The notes under the pieces were generated by a model, which was not told the origin of the DNA, ran no database searches, and worked only from the letters and a program-made list of their open reading frames with translations. A stretch of 64,000 nucleotides of DNA from NCBI RefSeq assembly GCF_042682745.1, contig NZ_JBHUIO010000009.1, positions 372,001 through 436,000 of the forward strand. Direction: 5' to 3'. Position 1 is the first letter of the stretch; every line of letters starts with the position of its first letter. Shown here piece by piece: positions 51,468 to 59,832 of this stretch. Made by a program: the position numbers and the translations under genes. This stretch comes from Tumebacillus_A lipolyticus (GTDB taxonomy: Bacteria; Bacillota; Bacilli; Tumebacillales; Tumebacillaceae).

Positions 51468-52019
51468 TCAAGTCAAGATCAGATCATCTGCGATTTGCTC
51501 ATGTGCCCTCAAGAACTTCGCCGTTTCACTTTCTAAATCCCCGATCCTTGACACTGCGACGACGATCGTACCTTTCTCATCGACAAGCAAAAAGCCTGGG
51601 ATGAGATTGAGCTCTAGCTCTTGGAACATCATTCCTGATACAGGTATCAAAGGCAATCTCTCATAGACCGTTCGAAACTTTTGAAGTTGTCCTTCCTCTT
51701 CAACTTGAACTAAGCAAACATGAGGCAACGAGTACTGGGGAAGATACAATTTGTGAAACTCTTCCATACGATTCAGACAATAAGGACAAGTCGCAGACAT
51801 CAACATCACGATTGCCCACCCCGCCTTCACATTCTCAGGTAGAGGGATGCGTGTATCGATATGCGAAATGTGTTTACCGACTAATGGATGAACATCCACC
51901 GCTCCCGTTCCGTATCGAGGTAGCAGCGCGATTTCCCCTAGCGTTTTTTTACATCGACTCAGGAAGATCAGAATGGCTGCCACCACCATTGAGAAGAAAA
52001 ATGAAAAAAGTATGTACAC
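51468..52019 (-). CDS. TlpA-like membrane-anchored thioredoxin (CPYC)
   Basis: 183 residues. N-terminal helix (3-20), then a thioredoxin fold with active site ATCPYC (Cys78, Cys81) and cis-Pro segment LNLIPGFLLVDEKG. The CPYC motif differs from the CGTC of the second thioredoxin in the operon, suggesting different redox roles. GTG start at 52019 with AAGGAG ten bases upstream; an ATG at residue 11 is less likely. First gene of the operon. Confidence 0.75.
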   Translation of the reverse strand: MYILFSFFFSMVVAAILIFLSRCKKTLGEIALLPRYGTGAVDVHPLVGKHISHIDTRIPLPENVKAGWAIVMLMSATCPYCLNRMEEFHKLYLPQYSLPHVCLVQVEEEGQLQKFRTVYERLPLIPVSGMMFQELELNLIPGFLLVDEKGTIVVAVSRIGDLESETAKFLRAHEQIADDLILT

Positions 52020-52057
52020 AGCCCTTCGACTCCTTTATATTATTTTATTTTACACAC

Positions 52058-52086
52058 ATAATAATAGATAATCATTAACAAGTCAA
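52058..52086 (-). promoter_or_regulatory. SigA promoter of the peptide operon
   Basis: Minus strand TTGACT, 17 bases, TATTAT, in a strikingly AT-rich stretch (52020-52135). The spacer contains AATGATTATC, loosely Fur-box-like. The sequence between here and 52277 holds no gene. Confidence 0.75.
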
Positions 52087-52276
52087 TATAAAATATGAAT
52101 TTTATAATTATTCAGTTAAATTTGAACGCGTGATAATTACTCGAAATTCTATCCGACCTTTCTATTCATTCTTCAACTCTCTGGAGAGCCGCTCCCCATG
52201 CTTCTCTGAGAGACATCACTCTTTTCGTTTTCATAAAAAGGAGGGGCGCTTATCCAGTATCCTTTGCCCAACTTGT

Positions 52277-52348
52277 TCATTCACGCATCAGCTCTTCACC
52301 TGCAAGAGCTTCGGTCGAGAGTTTGAAAGTTTTAGACAGCTTGTCCAC
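52277..52348 (-). pseudogene. Relic of a small peptide gene (SKTFK type), copy B
   Basis: Minus strand GTG-initiated frame of 23 codons: VDKLSKTFKLSTEALAGEEL then MRE and stop. The DNA from 52265 to 52345 is roughly 80% identical to 48120-48197 (copy A), in direct orientation, so the peptide operon lies between two copies. It begins 12 bases after the pyrE terminator and lacks a ribosome site. Looks like a leader fragment; unknown function. Confidence 0.4.
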
Positions 52349-52359
52349 TTGCACACAAC

Positions 52360-52400
52360 AAAAAAAGGATCAACCGAACGCTCATCGGTTGATCCCTTTT
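52360..52400 (-). terminator. Terminator of the pyr operon
   Basis: Minus strand GGATCAACCGA-TGAGCGT-TCGGTTGATCC followed by TTTTTTTTG, 27 bases past pyrE. Confidence 0.9.
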
Positions 52401-52426
52401 CTCATCTCATCGATTTCTTCATGCTG

Positions 52427-53059
52427 TTAGAATTTTTCAGGCGCTTCTTTCCATTGTTGCAAGAGGGTCAGATCCTCCGCAGAAACGTATCCCAGTTCCA
52501 CCGCGATCGGCAGGAGCGCCGAATAGTTGCTCAACGTGTCAAACTGGCAGTTGGCCGCTGCGAAGTTGTCGGACGCTTTTTGGAACTGGTAGGAGAAGAT
52601 CGCCGCAACGCCCAAAACCTCTCCCCCCGCTTCGCGCACCGCTTGCACGCCGTCGAGCACAGAGCCGCCTGTGGAGATCAAGTCTTCGATGATCACCACT
52701 TTTTGGCCCGGTTTCAAGGCGCCTTCCACCTGGTTGCCTTTGCCATGCTTCTTCGCGGAGGAGCGGATGTAGATCATCGGCTTGTTCAGCTTCTGCGCAG
52801 CAAATGCCGCATGTGCAATCCCGCCTGTCGCCATGCCTGCGATGATGTCCACCTCGCCATACTTCTCTTGAATCAACTCGGCAAACCCCTCTGCGATCAG
52901 ATCGCGCACTTCTGGGTAGGAGAGGGTCAAGCGGTTGTCACAGTAGATCGGCGAGCGCATACCGGAAGCCCAGATGAACGGCTCGTTCGGGCGCAGGGAT
53001 ACCGCTTGGATGTCGAGCAATGCTTTTGCAATTTTGTTGCCGATGGTCGTGATCGTCAT
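52427..53059 (-). CDS. pyrE: Orotate phosphoribosyltransferase
   Basis: 210 residues. It attaches PRPP to orotate to give OMP. The PRPP loop VVIIEDLISTGGS is complete; KKHGKGNQVEG is the flexible catalytic loop. Last gene of the pyr operon, with GAGGAGG ten bases before ATG; 19 bases separate it from pyrF. Confidence 0.96.
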   Translation of the reverse strand: MTITTIGNKIAKALLDIQAVSLRPNEPFIWASGMRSPIYCDNRLTLSYPEVRDLIAEGFAELIQEKYGEVDIIAGMATGGIAHAAFAAQKLNKPMIYIRSSAKKHGKGNQVEGALKPGQKVVIIEDLISTGGSVLDGVQAVREAGGEVLGVAAIFSYQFQKASDNFAAANCQFDTLSNYSALLPIAVELGYVSAEDLTLLQQWKEAPEKF

Positions 53060-53078
53060 GGAACGTACGCCTCCTCGA

Positions 53079-53804
53079 TTATCTTACTTCTTCCAAAATC
53101 CGCAATGCTGCCGCCTTCGGGTCGTCCGCATGCGTGATCGCCCGGCCGATGACCAGATAATGCGCGCCTGCCGCAAGCGCTGCGGCTGGTGTCATGATCC
53201 GCTTCTGGTCATCGCTCGCCGCCCAGGCGGGTCGAATGCCCGGAATCACAGTCAGAAACTGGTCTCCGCACGCCTCCCGAATCGCTGCGATCTCATGGCC
53301 GGATGCGACAACGCCGTCCAATCCAGCCTGCTGGGCAAGTTTGGCATAGTGCAGCACGGAGCGCTGTACATCGCCTGCAATTCCGATCTCCTCGTTGAGC
53401 ATCGCCTGCGAGGTGGAAGTCAGCTGGGTAACTCCGATCAGCTTGGGAACTTGAATCCCAGACGCTTCTGCACGCTTGATCGCCGCCTCTTTCGCGCGCT
53501 TCATCATCTCCAGACCGCCGGCGCAATGGACGTTAAACATGTAGACACCATGCGCGGTCACCGAGTCGGACGCACCTGCCACCGTGTTCGGAATGTCATG
53601 AAACTTGCAGTCCATAAACACTTGAAAGCCCATCTCGTGCAAGCGATGTAAGATTTCCGGTCCGCTTTTGAAAAACAGCTGCAGGCCGACTTTCATCGTC
53701 TTGATCGTATCGCCAAGCCGCTCTGCCATGCGCAGCGCATCGTCCATGTTGTCATAGTCGAGCGCCACAAAAATTTTCTCCTCCGGTCGCAAGTTGGCTC
53801 TCAT
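53079..53804 (-). CDS. pyrF: Orotidine 5'-phosphate decarboxylase
   Basis: 241 residues. It decarboxylates OMP to UMP. The catalytic DCKFHDIPNT segment (Lys/Asp network) and the phosphate site TPGI-equivalent VIPGIRP are present. ATG 53804 overlaps the pyrD stop (ATGA) and has GGAAGGAG eight bases upstream; the longer frame to 53822 is inside pyrD. Confidence 0.96.
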   Translation of the reverse strand: MRANLRPEEKIFVALDYDNMDDALRMAERLGDTIKTMKVGLQLFFKSGPEILHRLHEMGFQVFMDCKFHDIPNTVAGASDSVTAHGVYMFNVHCAGGLEMMKRAKEAAIKRAEASGIQVPKLIGVTQLTSTSQAMLNEEIGIAGDVQRSVLHYAKLAQQAGLDGVVASGHEIAAIREACGDQFLTVIPGIRPAWAASDDQKRIMTPAAALAAGAHYLVIGRAITHADDPKAAALRILEEVR

Positions 53805-54733
53805 CGCGCCATCTCCTTCCACGCTGCTCCTTGCAGGTCGCGCACGCGCTCCACACCATTTTGTTCACAGAACTCACGAATACCTTCGATGATCTCCGGA
53901 CAGGCAAGCGGGTTGACGAAGTTGGCCGTGCCGACCGCGACAGCAGCCGCTCCTGCCATCATAAACTCGATCGCATCTTCGCCGGTCATGATTCCCCCCA
54001 TCCCGATCAGCGGGATGTTGACCGCCTGTGCCACCTGATAGGTCATGCGCACGGCGACCGGTTTTACCGCAGGCCCTGACAACCCGCCGACGCCGTTGGC
54101 GATCAGCGGTTTTTTCTTGTTCAGGTCGATCGACATGCCGACCAGCGTGTTGATCAGCGAGATCGCATCCGCACCTGCCGCCTCGACCGCTCTTGCCATC
54201 TCGACGATGTCGGTGACGTTCGGGGACAGTTTGACGATCACCGGCACTTTCGAAACGCGCTTGACCTCGCGCGTCACGTGTGCCGCCTGTTCTGGATCGG
54301 TCCCGAACTGAATGCCGCCGCACTTCACATTCGGGCAGGAGATGTTCACTTCGATCGCATCCACATCTTCGCTGTCCATCAATCGTTCGGTGACCGCCAC
54401 ATAATCTTCGACCGTCGTGCCGGCAATGTTGACGATGACCGGAATGTCATATTTCCGCAGGTGCGGCAGCTCTTCGGCGATCACCTTTTCCACACCAGGG
54501 TTCTGCAGCCCGATCGCATTGAGCATCCCGCCCGGCGTTTCTGCCACGCGCGGCGTCGGGTTGCCCAGCCGTGGTTCGAGCGTTGTCGCTTTGACGGTGA
54601 TCGCACCGAGCGTGCTCAGATCATAATAGTCGGCAAACTCCTTGCCGAACGCAAAGCAACCGGATGCGGTCATGACCGGATTTTTCAGCTTGAGGGAGCC
54701 GATTTCCACCGCGAGATCTACGTTTGCCTTCAT
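53801..54733 (-). CDS. pyrD: Dihydroorotate dehydrogenase B, catalytic subunit
   Basis: 310 residues. Class 1B enzyme that oxidises dihydroorotate using FMN and passes electrons to PyrK and NAD. Substrate-site Cys in NISCPNVKCGG, FMN-binding GMGGIMTGEDA and ASGCFAFG motifs are visible. It follows pyrK directly, its usual partner. Confidence 0.95.
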   Translation of the reverse strand: MKANVDLAVEIGSLKLKNPVMTASGCFAFGKEFADYYDLSTLGAITVKATTLEPRLGNPTPRVAETPGGMLNAIGLQNPGVEKVIAEELPHLRKYDIPVIVNIAGTTVEDYVAVTERLMDSEDVDAIEVNISCPNVKCGGIQFGTDPEQAAHVTREVKRVSKVPVIVKLSPNVTDIVEMARAVEAAGADAISLINTLVGMSIDLNKKKPLIANGVGGLSGPAVKPVAVRMTYQVAQAVNIPLIGMGGIMTGEDAIEFMMAGAAAVAVGTANFVNPLACPEIIEGIREFCEQNGVERVRDLQGAAWKEMAR

Positions 54734-55501
54734 TTAGAAAACCACCTCCGCCGCCGAAAAGACTGGCCCTTCTTTGCACACTTTCTTATAGCCGATCGTG
54801 CCGTCCGCCATCACGCAGGAAGTGACGCAGGCCATGCAGGCGCCGATTCCGCATCCCATCCGCTCTTCGAGCGACAGATAGCCGTCCACTTTGCCTTCCA
54901 TCTTCTGCTGCACCGCTCGCAACATCGGCGTCGGGCCACAGGCGTAAAAACGGTCTGCGCTGGCCAGCAGCTCATCTGTCATGTAGTCGGTGACAAATCC
55001 TTGCTTGCCGAGCGACCCATCGTTGGTCGCCACCAAAACTTCACCATACGCGCTCAGCTCATCGACCAGAATCGCCACATTCTGGCTTTGAAACCCGATG
55101 ATCGAAGTGACCTTCACCCCGTTTTGGGTCAGTTGATCTGCCAGTTCAACCATCGGAGGCACGCCGATCCCGCCGCCGATCAGCAGCGCGTGCCGATCGG
55201 TTTCGTGCAGTTTGAAGCCTTTGCCAAGCGGGCCGAGCACATCGAGAACATCCCCCACCTTTTTCGCTTGCAGCAGTTTGGTGCCCTTGCCGCCAACGCG
55301 GTAGGCGATGCCGATGCCCGTCTTCTCCCCGAGCACTTTGCACAGGGAGATCGGCCGTCGGAGCAGGTGATCCACTCCGTCGGTCACGCGGATGTGCAAA
55401 AACTGACCGGGAGTGTAGATGAGGTCTTCCGGCGCTTCAAACGCCAACCACATCATGTTGCGGGCGATTTCTTTATGTTCGAGGATCGTAAGCCGTGCCA
55501 T
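54734..55501 (-). CDS. pyrK: Dihydroorotate dehydrogenase B electron transfer subunit
   Basis: 255 residues. FAD domain (RPISLCK, YRVGGKGT), NAD domain (GGGIGVPPM) and a C-terminal [2Fe-2S] site with Cys in MGCGIGACMAC...C. It connects PyrD to NAD. Downstream partner pyrD starts one base after its stop. Confidence 0.95.
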   Translation of the reverse strand: MARLTILEHKEIARNMMWLAFEAPEDLIYTPGQFLHIRVTDGVDHLLRRPISLCKVLGEKTGIGIAYRVGGKGTKLLQAKKVGDVLDVLGPLGKGFKLHETDRHALLIGGGIGVPPMVELADQLTQNGVKVTSIIGFQSQNVAILVDELSAYGEVLVATNDGSLGKQGFVTDYMTDELLASADRFYACGPTPMLRAVQQKMEGKVDGYLSLEERMGCGIGACMACVTSCVMADGTIGYKKVCKEGPVFSAAEVVF

Positions 55502-55524
55502 TCATCAAAGCCTCCTTTGGTCGT

Positions 55525-58500
55525 CTAGTAGTTGACCGCTCCGAGCGGAATCGTCGAGAAGCGGATCGATTGCAAGACTTCGAGCATCGCTTCGGCAGTA
55601 TCGAGCGAAGTCAAGCACGGGATGCCATGCTCTACCGCTTCCCGTCTGATGCGGAAGCCGTCGCGAGTCGTCTCTTTGCCGCGGGTCAGCGTGTTGATCA
55701 CCATGTCCGCTTTGCCTTGGCGAAGCAGGTCGACCAGGTTGGGCGATCCTTCAGCCAACTTCTTCACTTCGGTGACAGCGATGCCATGCTCGCGAAGCAG
55801 TGCGGCCGTTCCTTGCGTAGCGAGGAAGCGGAAGCCGAGGTTTGCGTAGCCCTTGAGAATCGGCAGCGCTTCTTCCTTGTCCTTATCCGATACGGTGGCG
55901 ATGATCGTCCCATACTCCGGAATGTCGATCCCGCCTGCGAGCAGACCTTTATACAGCGCTTTGGCAAAAGTTCGCTCCTGCCCCATCACCTCTCCGGTCG
56001 ATTTCATCTCCGGGCCGAGCGTGACATCGACACGTCGCAGCTTAGCGAAGGAGAAGACCGGAACTTTCACCGCGACCATCTCTTTCGGCTCCGGCCAGAG
56101 CCCGTTTTGGTACCCTTGCTCTGCGAGCGATGTCCCGAAGATGATGCGCGTCGCCACGTCCACCATCGGCACGCCGGTCACTTTGGAGAGGAACGGCACG
56201 GTGCGCGAGGAGCGCGGGTTGACCTCGATCACGTAGACTTGATCTTTTGACACCACATACTGGATGTTCAGCAGCCCTTTGATCTTCAGGGCGCGCGCAA
56301 TCTTGGTCGTGTATTCGATGATCGTCTCTTTCAGGTGCGGGTAAAGCTTTTGTGTCGGGTATACGGCGATCGAGTCGCCAGAGTGAACGCCTGCGCGCTC
56401 CACATGCTCCATGATGCCTGGGATCAGCACCGTCTCGCCGTCGGAGATCGCATCCACTTCGATCTCAAGCCCGGTCAGATAGCGGTCGACCAGCACCGGA
56501 TGCTCGGTGTTCACTTTTACCGCGTGGTGCATGTAGTGCAACAGATCCTGCTCGTTGTAGACGATCTCCATCGCCCGGCCGCCCAGAACGTAGGAGGGGC
56601 GCACGACGACCGGATAGTCTGTCTCGTTGGCCGCCTCGACAGCCGCCTCGACCGTAAAGACCGTCTTGCCCTGTGGGCGCGGGATATCAAGGTCGGTGAG
56701 CAGCTGATCGAATTTTTCTCGATCCTCCGCTCGGTCGATATCCTCAAGCTGCGTGCCGAGGATCTTCACACCGCGCTTCGCCAGCGGGGCTGCCAGGTTG
56801 ATCGCCGTCTGACCGCCAAACTGCACGATGACACCTTCTGGCTGCTCGCGGTCGATCACATGCATGACATCCTCGATGTGCAGCGGCTCGAAGTAGAGGC
56901 GATCGGAGGTGGAGAAGTCGGTGGAAACCGTCTCCGGGTTGTTGTTGATGATGATCGATTCGTACCCCGCGTCTTTCAGCCCCCACACGGCGTGAACCGA
57001 ACAGTAGTCAAACTCGATGCCCTGTCCGATGCGGATCGGACCTGAGCCGAGCACCACCACTTTTTTGTTGGTGCTCTCCGCCACCTCATCCTCTTGCTCG
57101 TAGGCGGAGTAGTAGTACGGTGTCGCCGCGTCAAATTCGGCTGCGCAGGTGTCCACCATCTTGTAGACCGGGCGCAGGCCGAGCGCGAGCCGAGACGCAT
57201 AGACTTCCTCTTCGCTGATGTTCGCATAGCGCGCGATCGTGCTGTCGGTGATGCTCCACTTTTTTGCCCGCTTGAAGTTCTCTTCGTTCAGCCCCTGCTC
57301 AGCGATCGATTGCAAGAGTCGGACGATGCTTTCCACTTTGACGAGGAACCATTCGTCGATCTTGGTCAGATCGTGCAATTGCTCCACCGTGTAGTTGCGC
57401 TTGAACGCTTCGGCGAGCAGGAAGAGGCGCTCATCGTCCGCCATGATCAGGCGCTTTTCCAACGCTTCCTGATCGAGTTCCTCAGCTCCCGGCAGATCGA
57501 GCGAGTCGAGACCGATCTCCAGCGACCGCACCGCTTTCATCAGCGACGCTTCAAACGATCGCTCGATCGCCATCACTTCGCCTGTCGCTTTCATCTGCGT
57601 GCCGAGCACCCGTTTGGCCGAGACGAATTTGTCGAACGGCCAGCGCGGAATCTTTGTCACCACATAGTCGAGCGCCGGTTCGAAGCAAGCGTACGTCTGT
57701 TTGGTGACCGGGTTGATGATCTCATCCAGCGTGTAGCCGATGGCGATCTTCGCCGCGATCTTGGCGATCGGATAGCCGGTCGCCTTCGATGCCAAGGCGG
57801 AGGAGCGGGAGACCCGCGGGTTGACTTCGATCAGGTAATATTGGAACGAATCTGGGTCGAGAGCGAACTGAACGTTGCATCCGCCTTCGATGCCGAGCGC
57901 CCGAATGATGGTCAGCGCCGAGGTGCGCAGCATCTGATATTCGTGGTCAGACAGCGTTTGTGAAGGTGCGACGACGATCGAGTCGCCTGTGTGAATGCCG
58001 ACCGGGTCGAAGTTTTCCATGTTGCAAACCACGATGCAGTTGTCGTTTTTGTCACGCATCACTTCGTATTCGACCTCTTTAAACCCTGCGATCGAGCGCT
58101 CGACGAGCACCTGCGAGATCGGCGAGAGCTGCAGGCCGAGGTTGACGATCTCCTCATATTCGGCCCAATCTTTCGCGATGCCGCCACCAGTCCCGCCCAG
58201 CGTGTAGGCAGGGCGGATGATGATCGGGAAGCCGAGCTCTTCAGCAAACGCCTTTGCCTCTTCATACGTGTTGACGATCTCCGATTCGGGTACCGGTTCT
58301 CCGAGCACGTTCATCAGCGAGCGGAACTCCTCACGGTCTTCCGCCTGCTTGATCGAGGAGAGTGCCGTCCCGAGCAGTTCGACGCCCTCTTGCTCCAGCA
58401 CGCCCATCTCGTGCAGCTTTACCGCCAAGTTCAGCCCGGTCTGGCCGCCGAGCGTCGCGAGCAGCCCGTCCGGCTTTTCCTGCCTGATGATCTGAGCGAC

Positions 58501-58719
58501 AAACTCAGGGGTGAGCGGCTCCACATACACTTTGTCTGCTGTATCGATATCGGTCATGATCGTCGCCGGGTTGGAGTTGACGAGCACCACTTCGATTCCT
58601 TCTTCGCGCAGAGCATGGCACGCTTGAGTGCCCGCATAGTCGAACTCTGCCGCTTGTCCGATGACGATCGGACCAGAACCGATGACGAGGATTTTCTTGA
58701 GGTCTGTACGCAATGGCAT
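55525..58719 (-). CDS. carB: Carbamoyl-phosphate synthase large subunit
   Basis: About 1064 residues, full length. Two ATP-grasp halves (carboxyphosphate half with SGPIVIGQAAEFDYAGTQA, carbamate half with SGPIRIGQGIEFDYCSVHA), oligomerisation domain and C-terminal allosteric domain. It makes carbamoyl phosphate with ammonia from CarA. GGGAGGGG lies seven bases before ATG 58719; the frame to 58746 overlaps carA. In B. subtilis this pyr-operon copy is PyrAB, UMP-regulated. Confidence 0.96.
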   Translation of the reverse strand: MPLRTDLKKILVIGSGPIVIGQAAEFDYAGTQACHALREEGIEVVLVNSNPATIMTDIDTADKVYVEPLTPEFVAQIIRQEKPDGLLATLGGQTGLNLAVKLHEMGVLEQEGVELLGTALSSIKQAEDREEFRSLMNVLGEPVPESEIVNTYEEAKAFAEELGFPIIIRPAYTLGGTGGGIAKDWAEYEEIVNLGLQLSPISQVLVERSIAGFKEVEYEVMRDKNDNCIVVCNMENFDPVGIHTGDSIVVAPSQTLSDHEYQMLRTSALTIIRALGIEGGCNVQFALDPDSFQYYLIEVNPRVSRSSALASKATGYPIAKIAAKIAIGYTLDEIINPVTKQTYACFEPALDYVVTKIPRWPFDKFVSAKRVLGTQMKATGEVMAIERSFEASLMKAVRSLEIGLDSLDLPGAEELDQEALEKRLIMADDERLFLLAEAFKRNYTVEQLHDLTKIDEWFLVKVESIVRLLQSIAEQGLNEENFKRAKKWSITDSTIARYANISEEEVYASRLALGLRPVYKMVDTCAAEFDAATPYYYSAYEQEDEVAESTNKKVVVLGSGPIRIGQGIEFDYCSVHAVWGLKDAGYESIIINNNPETVSTDFSTSDRLYFEPLHIEDVMHVIDREQPEGVIVQFGGQTAINLAAPLAKRGVKILGTQLEDIDRAEDREKFDQLLTDLDIPRPQGKTVFTVEAAVEAANETDYPVVVRPSYVLGGRAMEIVYNEQDLLHYMHHAVKVNTEHPVLVDRYLTGLEIEVDAISDGETVLIPGIMEHVERAGVHSGDSIAVYPTQKLYPHLKETIIEYTTKIARALKIKGLLNIQYVVSKDQVYVIEVNPRSSRTVPFLSKVTGVPMVDVATRIIFGTSLAEQGYQNGLWPEPKEMVAVKVPVFSFAKLRRVDVTLGPEMKSTGEVMGQERTFAKALYKGLLAGGIDIPEYGTIIATVSDKDKEEALPILKGYANLGFRFLATQGTAALLREHGIAVTEVKKLAEGSPNLVDLLRQGKADMVINTLTRGKETTRDGFRIRREAVEHGIPCLTSLDTAEAMLEVLQSIRFSTIPLGAVNY

Positions 58720-58720
58720 T

Positions 58721-59803
58721 TTATTTCCCCTCCCAGTGATCTTCAATCATCTCCATGAAACGGTCGAACAGGTAGTCAGAATCATCTGGACCTGGACGCG
58801 CTTCCGGATGGTACTGCACGGAGAAGACCGGATGTTCGGTGTGACGGACACCTTCGACCGATCCGTCGTTCTGATTGATGTGCGTCAGTTCGAGCCCCGT
58901 GCCTTCCAACGTTTCGGGAAGCACGACATAGCCGTGGTTTTGCGATGTGATGTAGCATCTCCCGTTGAGCAGGTCTTTGACCGGATGGTTTGCTCCGCGA
59001 TGGCCAAACTTGAGACTGCCCGTCTTCGCTCCACAGGCGAGCGAGATCAGTTGGTGACCGAGGCAGATACCGAAGATCGGAACCTGTCCGATCAGTTGGC
59101 GCACCGTCTCGATGATCTCGTTCAGGTCGGCCGGGTCGCCAGGGCCGTTGGAGAGCATCACGCCGTGCGGCTTCCAGTTCAGAATCTCCTCTGCCGACGT
59201 GTGTGCAGGCACGACGGTCACATCGCAGCCGCGCGCGACGAGGGAACGCAACACGCCCGCCTTCATCCCGAAATCCATCGCGACGATGCGGCGATTTTTG
59301 CCTGGGCTTCTGTAGGTCGACTTGGTGGTCACCTGCGCCACTTGATCGCGAGGCAGCAGTCCGGACGCATTCAGCTTCGCCACATACTCTTCCACCGGCA
59401 AGTCCTGCGTGGTGATCACGCCCGCCATCGTGCCGTGAACGCGGATTTTTTTGGTCAACATCCGCGTGTCGATGCCTTCGATGCCGATGATGTTGTTCGT
59501 CTTCAAGTATTGATCGAGACTGCCCATGTTCCGCCAGTTGCTCGGATGAGTTGACCACTCGCGCACGACAAACCCGCGCACATGCGGATGGTTCGACTCG
59601 ATATCGTCCACGTTCACCCCATAGTTGCCGATCAAGGGGAAGGTCATCGTGACGATCTGCCCATAGTAGGACGGATCGGTCAGCACTTCTTGGTAACCGG
59701 TCATCCCCGTGTTGAACACAACCTCTCCGAACGATTCCCCTTCTGCGCCAAACGCGTTGCCTTCAAACACCGTTCCGTCTTCTAAGATCAGCCTTGCTCG
59801 CAT
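58721..59803 (-). CDS. carA: Carbamoyl-phosphate synthase small (glutaminase) subunit
   Basis: 360 residues. The class-I amidotransferase triad is present: Cys in FGICLGHQ, His and Glu in QYHPEARPGP. N-terminal CPSase small domain with GYQEVLTDPSY. GGTGGAGGAG directly precedes ATG 59803. Stop lies one base from the carB start, so translation is coupled. Confidence 0.96.
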   Translation of the reverse strand: MRARLILEDGTVFEGNAFGAEGESFGEVVFNTGMTGYQEVLTDPSYYGQIVTMTFPLIGNYGVNVDDIESNHPHVRGFVVREWSTHPSNWRNMGSLDQYLKTNNIIGIEGIDTRMLTKKIRVHGTMAGVITTQDLPVEEYVAKLNASGLLPRDQVAQVTTKSTYRSPGKNRRIVAMDFGMKAGVLRSLVARGCDVTVVPAHTSAEEILNWKPHGVMLSNGPGDPADLNEIIETVRQLIGQVPIFGICLGHQLISLACGAKTGSLKFGHRGANHPVKDLLNGRCYITSQNHGYVVLPETLEGTGLELTHINQNDGSVEGVRHTEHPVFSVQYHPEARPGPDDSDYLFDRFMEMIEDHWEGK

Positions 59804-59832
59804 TTGCTCCTCCACCTTTCTCATGTCCGTAC

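Noticed and set aside
48185..52019. Sublancin-like glycocin cluster
   Set aside because: Sublancin clusters have two thiol-disulfide proteins and an ABC exporter, but that exporter has a C39 peptidase and there is an S-glycosyltransferase; both are missing here.
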